This document shows positions 7,431 to 9,264 of a stretch of DNA of 9,264 bases, piece after piece. The position numbers and the translations under genes were made by a program. Numbering within the stretch: the first letter of the stretch is position 1; each line of letters starts with the position of its first letter. The stretch comes from DATNPH01 sp036703315. Its GTDB lineage: Bacteria; Cyanobacteriota; Cyanobacteriia; Cyanobacteriales; Coleofasciculaceae. The notes under the pieces were generated by a model. It ran no database searches and was not told the DNA's origin. It was given only the letters and a program-made list of their open reading frames with translations. Where the stretch lies: positions 1 to 9,264 of the forward strand of contig DATNPH010000244.1 of NCBI GenBank assembly GCA_036703315.1, given 5' to 3'.

Positions 7431-7440
7431 ATTTCGCGTA

Positions 7441-8238
7441 ATGACGAGATTTTTTAACCCATTCAGCCGTTCGATCGCGCTAATTACTAAAACATCTTGG
7501 GTGCCTTTGCTACTCTTCGGCAGTGGATTCATCGCCTGTCTGACACCAGCCAATGCCCAACGCTTGCCAGAACCACCTCTTTCTAGAGACGAGTTGCCAC
7601 CGCGATCGCCCTCAGCCCTCCCTTCCTTTAACCTTCCTACCTCGCCGTTGCCTCCAGCCTCACCCAATGATGTTCCAACGGGACGTGAGTTTAATTTTCA
7701 GGCACCCAATCCACCCATCCAACCCCTCCGTCCTAGCAGACTCACCCCAGATTCCAATTTTTACCGGGTTGATATTTTGGGGGATAGTCCTGCGCTGTTA
7801 CGGCGAGTCCAACGCATTGAACCACAAGCCTTTGTGCGGGAAGGCGAGGGTGTGATTCAGGCTGGGGTGTTTGCTGATTCATTCAATGCCCAGTCTCGTA
7901 TCCGTGCTTTGGAAGCACGAGGGATTCGAGCAGAAGTCATCCCGATTGATGCTAGGGTTGGTACAGTTAACTCGGACAGACCTTCAAGTGATTTCCTAGA
8001 GGATAGCTTTGATTCAAGTTCCTATTTTGTTGTTATTCCTGGGGATACAAGGGACTTGCCAATTATTGCCGCCCAAGTAGTTCAGTTGGGCGTTAGACGG
8101 AATGCGGTGAGTCAAAGAGAAGCCCCAAGAGGACCACACGTTGCTGTTGGTCCCTTTGACGAGCGGAGAGAGGCAGACCGTTGGAGTAGCTATTTGCGGT
8201 CTGTAGGCATGGATGCTCGAGTTTATTTCGGTAGATGA
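7441..8238 (+). CDS. Periplasmic SPOR-like domain protein
   Basis: From the ATG at 7441 this is a 265-residue protein. Residues 1-39 form a signal peptide (hydrophobic VPLLLFGSGFIACL, cleavage ANA|Q), so it should act in the periplasm. Residues about 41-105 are a proline-rich, probably disordered spacer. Two SPOR-like halves follow: VIQAGVFADSFNAQSR..ALEARGIRAEV (about 138-168) and VAVGPFDERREADRWSSYLRSVG (about 233-255). Both show the pattern of a beta strand with GxF, an Asn/Glu-Ala helix, then a Gly-containing turn. SPOR domains bind peptidoglycan depleted of stem peptides, often at division sites; that role here is inferred from the family. It follows the CHAT gene by 48 bp on the same strand with no obvious terminator between, suggesting an operon. 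The first half is a good SPOR match; the repeat of the fold is my reading. Confidence 0.8.
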   Translation: MTRFFNPFSRSIALITKTSWVPLLLFGSGFIACLTPANAQRLPEPPLSRDELPPRSPSALPSFNLPTSPLPPASPNDVPTGREFNFQAPNPPIQPLRPSRLTPDSNFYRVDILGDSPALLRRVQRIEPQAFVREGEGVIQAGVFADSFNAQSRIRALEARGIRAEVIPIDARVGTVNSDRPSSDFLEDSFDSSSYFVVIPGDTRDLPIIAAQVVQLGVRRNAVSQREAPRGPHVAVGPFDERREADRWSSYLRSVGMDARVYFGR

Positions 8239-8403
8239 GGGCTTGTCGCTTCAACCGTTTTAAATAGAGAGTAGTTGTACGATCGCTCTTGCTAGTGGAC
8301 TGAAACCATTCGAGAGGTCAGTTGAGTTTAACCACCCTTTTGATTTGGTAAGAAAGAGCCAACAGTGCTTAACCGCCTTCAGTCTTAGCACTGAAAATTA
8401 ATT

Positions 8404-8430
8404 CTTACAAAGGTGTAAGCTTCTTTCTCC
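8404..8430 (+). terminator. Weak candidate terminator after the SPOR gene
   Basis: CTTACA/TGTAAG forms a 6-bp stem with loop AAGG, followed by CTTCTTTCTCC. The tract is pyrimidine-rich rather than a true T-run and lies about 165 bp after the stop, so this is a weak call. Confidence 0.25.
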
Positions 8431-8465
8431 TGAATGCTGAATTTTAACGGTTCACCTGAATGCTG
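8429..8465 (+). repeat. Direct repeat CCTGAATGCTG, two copies 26 bp apart
   Basis: Exact 11-bp copies at 8429-8439 and 8455-8465, each followed within a few bases by a TTAA. They may be an operator pair, a remnant of a short tandem duplication, or chance. No function can be assigned. Confidence 0.45.
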
Positions 8466-8489
8466 CCAGTTAAATGTGCAACATCATAA

Positions 8490-8552
8490 AACGCAGTGAT
8501 CTCAGCCTATGAAAAATAGGCTTCTGCGGCAATTACCGCAGAAACCTGCGTT
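8490..8552. ncRNA. Nested inverted repeats folding as a three-way junction
   Basis: Three perfect stems nest in 63 bp: AACGCAG (8490-8496) with CTGCGTT (8546-8552) closes the structure; AGCCTAT (8504-8510) with ATAGGCT (8516-8522) has loop GAAAA; TTCTGCGG (8522-8529) with CCGCAGAA (8536-8543) has loop CAATTA. On the minus strand the closing stem is followed by TTTTAT, 29 bp past the stop of the small minus-strand gene, so it may act as that gene's terminator. It could equally be a small structured RNA or a dispersed palindromic element. Function is inference. Confidence 0.45.
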
Positions 8553-8580
8553 GGTATCCTATGCTGTCTGGAAAATCCTG

Positions 8581-8835
8581 TTAAAGCTCGGTATCTGTAT
8601 CTGGAGCGACAATCTCACCCTCCATTTGGATAAGGGCGTCTTGTTCAGTAATTAGGTCGCTGAGTTCATTAATTTTGATATTCATATTGTCGCAAGCCTG
8701 CTTTAGTTCTTGGCTAAAGGTATTAAGATCCTCACCATAGCCACACAGTTCTGCGGCAGTTGCGATTCCCTGCTTGGCGTTTGCCCTTGCACAATCGACT
8801 AACTCCAGACCTTTGAGGGGGGTGGGGGATGCCAT
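8581..8835 (-). CDS. Small cysteine-containing hypothetical protein (84 aa)
   Basis: I do not recognise a named family. The 84-residue product has no signal peptide or membrane segment and is probably cytoplasmic. The body (about residues 8-68) looks helical and amphipathic, with three cysteines: C15 in VDCARANA, C31 in ELCGYGED and C48 in KQACDNM. The tail after residue 70 is acidic (EGEIVAPDTDTEL). Composition and the balanced hydrophobic spacing look like a real protein rather than a chance frame, and no other gene overlaps it. Only a weak ribosome-like AAGAAG motif precedes the ATG. It is oriented away from the TnpB fragment, whose start lies about 110 bp away. It could be a short conserved cyanobacterial protein of unknown function. 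Confidence 0.65.
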   Translation of the reverse strand: MASPTPLKGLELVDCARANAKQGIATAAELCGYGEDLNTFSQELKQACDNMNIKINELSDLITEQDALIQMEGEIVAPDTDTEL

Positions 8836-8947
8836 AACTAGCTTTATGTTCTTCTTACTTTTTGGATAAGTCTAGCTTAACCCAAGTTGCTACTTACAAA
8901 AATGCCTGTTCCAGAGTGTGATGAGTGTCCCACCACTTGGGCACAGT

Positions 8948-9264
8948 ATGAGAATTCCCTGGGGAACCCCCACTGCTTGTCTCAACTCAGATGGGATATT
9001 GAAGCCAACAGGTAAAACTATCGGATTAGATGTAGGAGTCAAAGAGTTTTACACTGATAGCAACGGACGTAGTGAGCCTAACCCTAAGTTTTATCGAACG
9101 GGAGAGAAACGGCTGAAGTTTAGACAGCGATGTGTTTCTCGCCAGAAAAAAGGCTCTGCCAACCGAAGAAAGGCCATTAATAAATTAGGGCGAGTACACC
9201 TCAAAATAAGTAGGCAGCGTGAAGAACATGCCAAGAGAGTGGCACGTTGCGTAATCCAATCTAA
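8948..9264 (+). pseudogene. tnpB: TnpB (IS200/IS605, IS1341-type) lacking its N-terminal half; runs off the window
   Basis: The frame from the ATG at 8948 stays open to the window end. From about 9000 it matches the RuvC-I region of cyanobacterial TnpB: PTGKTIGLDVGVKEFYTDSNG with the catalytic Asp in GLDVG, then EKRLKFRQRCVSRQKKGSANRRKA and HLKISRQREEHAKRVARCVIQS. TnpB is an RNA-guided DNA nuclease encoded by IS200/IS605-group elements. A full protein normally has roughly 180-200 residues before this motif; here only about 24 codons are available before it, with an in-frame TAG at 8873-8875. The first 16 or so (MRIPWGTPTACL onward) do not look like TnpB, and the missing part is not found in other frames of the 8836-9000 region. 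The gene is therefore probably 5'-truncated and inactive. Its C-terminal RuvC-II/III and zinc finger would lie beyond the window. Confidence 0.85.

Larger units (their letters stand above)
8239..8580. other. 342-bp non-coding stretch rich in hairpins
   Basis: No convincing reading frame or tRNA was found on either strand. It holds a 7-bp stem with a 17-nt loop (CAGTGCT 8363-8369 with AGCACTG 8387-8393), and a 6-bp stem with a 4-nt loop (CTTACA 8404-8409 with TGTAAG 8414-8419) followed by a pyrimidine run that may weakly terminate the SPOR gene. It also holds an 11-bp direct repeat and the three-way-junction element at 8490-8552. It is the 3' flank of both converging genes, so terminators are expected somewhere in it. 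Confidence 0.6.

Noticed and set aside
7423..7440. TTG at 7423 as the SPOR-gene start
   Set aside because: It overlaps the GGGGAA ribosome motif that serves the ATG at 7441, and the ATG gives a normal-length signal peptide.
7553..7855. 100-codon plus-strand frame overlapping the SPOR gene
   Set aside because: It lies in another frame of a protein with a clear signal peptide and SPOR-like domains, and has no recognisable features of its own.
8950..8972. TTCCCTGGGGAA-like palindrome as an IS200/IS605 left-end hairpin
   Set aside because: The match is short and imperfect, and the element's true ends cannot be fixed without a full-length copy.
8902..9015. 38-codon frame starting MPVPECDECP, with a CxxC-like motif, before the TnpB fragment
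   Set aside because: Too short, no ribosome site, overlaps the TnpB frame and shows no recognisable similarity; probably chance.

Overview
The window looks like chromosomal DNA of a cyanobacterium, probably a filamentous one. The main evidence is seven copies of the HIP1 palindrome GCGATCGC in 9.3 kb (starting at 382, 608, 1560, 4680, 6112, 6742 and 7602), far above chance for an octamer. The gene families also fit: a haemagglutinin-type two-partner exoprotein, an exported TPR-CHAT protein, a DUF4351-tailed Rpn nuclease and an IS1341-type TnpB. The exact genus cannot be read from the sequence.

Layout. Positions 3-497 hold the 3' end of a tpsB gene (ShlB/FhaC-type outer-membrane transporter). 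A strong two-tier hairpin lies between it and tpsA (594-3632), the secreted partner: a signal peptide, a TPS/haemagglutination domain, six tandem 65-residue repeats, and a C-terminal tail carrying the only two cysteines of the mature protein. Convergent to it, one base from its stop, is an AT-rich Rpn/PD-(D/E)XK nuclease gene (3634-4536, minus). A 51-bp divergent spacer leads to a long TPR-CHAT gene (4588-7392) with an intact His/Cys dyad and a signal sequence, followed 48 bp later by a periplasmic SPOR-like protein gene (7441-8238).

The right-hand part is less ordinary. A 342-bp non-coding stretch (8239-8580) contains several hairpins, an 11-bp direct repeat and a nested inverted-repeat set that folds as a three-way junction (8490-8552). 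Then come a small unrecognised cysteine-containing protein on the minus strand (8581-8835) and a TnpB gene on the plus strand that lacks its usual N-terminal half and runs off the window.

How the genes may work together. TpsB and TpsA form a standard two-partner secretion pair: TpsA is exported by Sec and threaded through TpsB to the cell surface. The TPR-CHAT protein is predicted to be exported too, so it could act on proteins in the same compartment. Linking it to TpsA is an inference from proximity and shared export. The Rpn gene looks like a later arrival between the two. Both tpsA and the CHAT gene carry in-frame, repeat-derived segments of the same style (GGGGA(A/G)-rich arms followed by CCAATTCC-rich arms), showing that dispersed repeats have been absorbed into coding sequence twice here.
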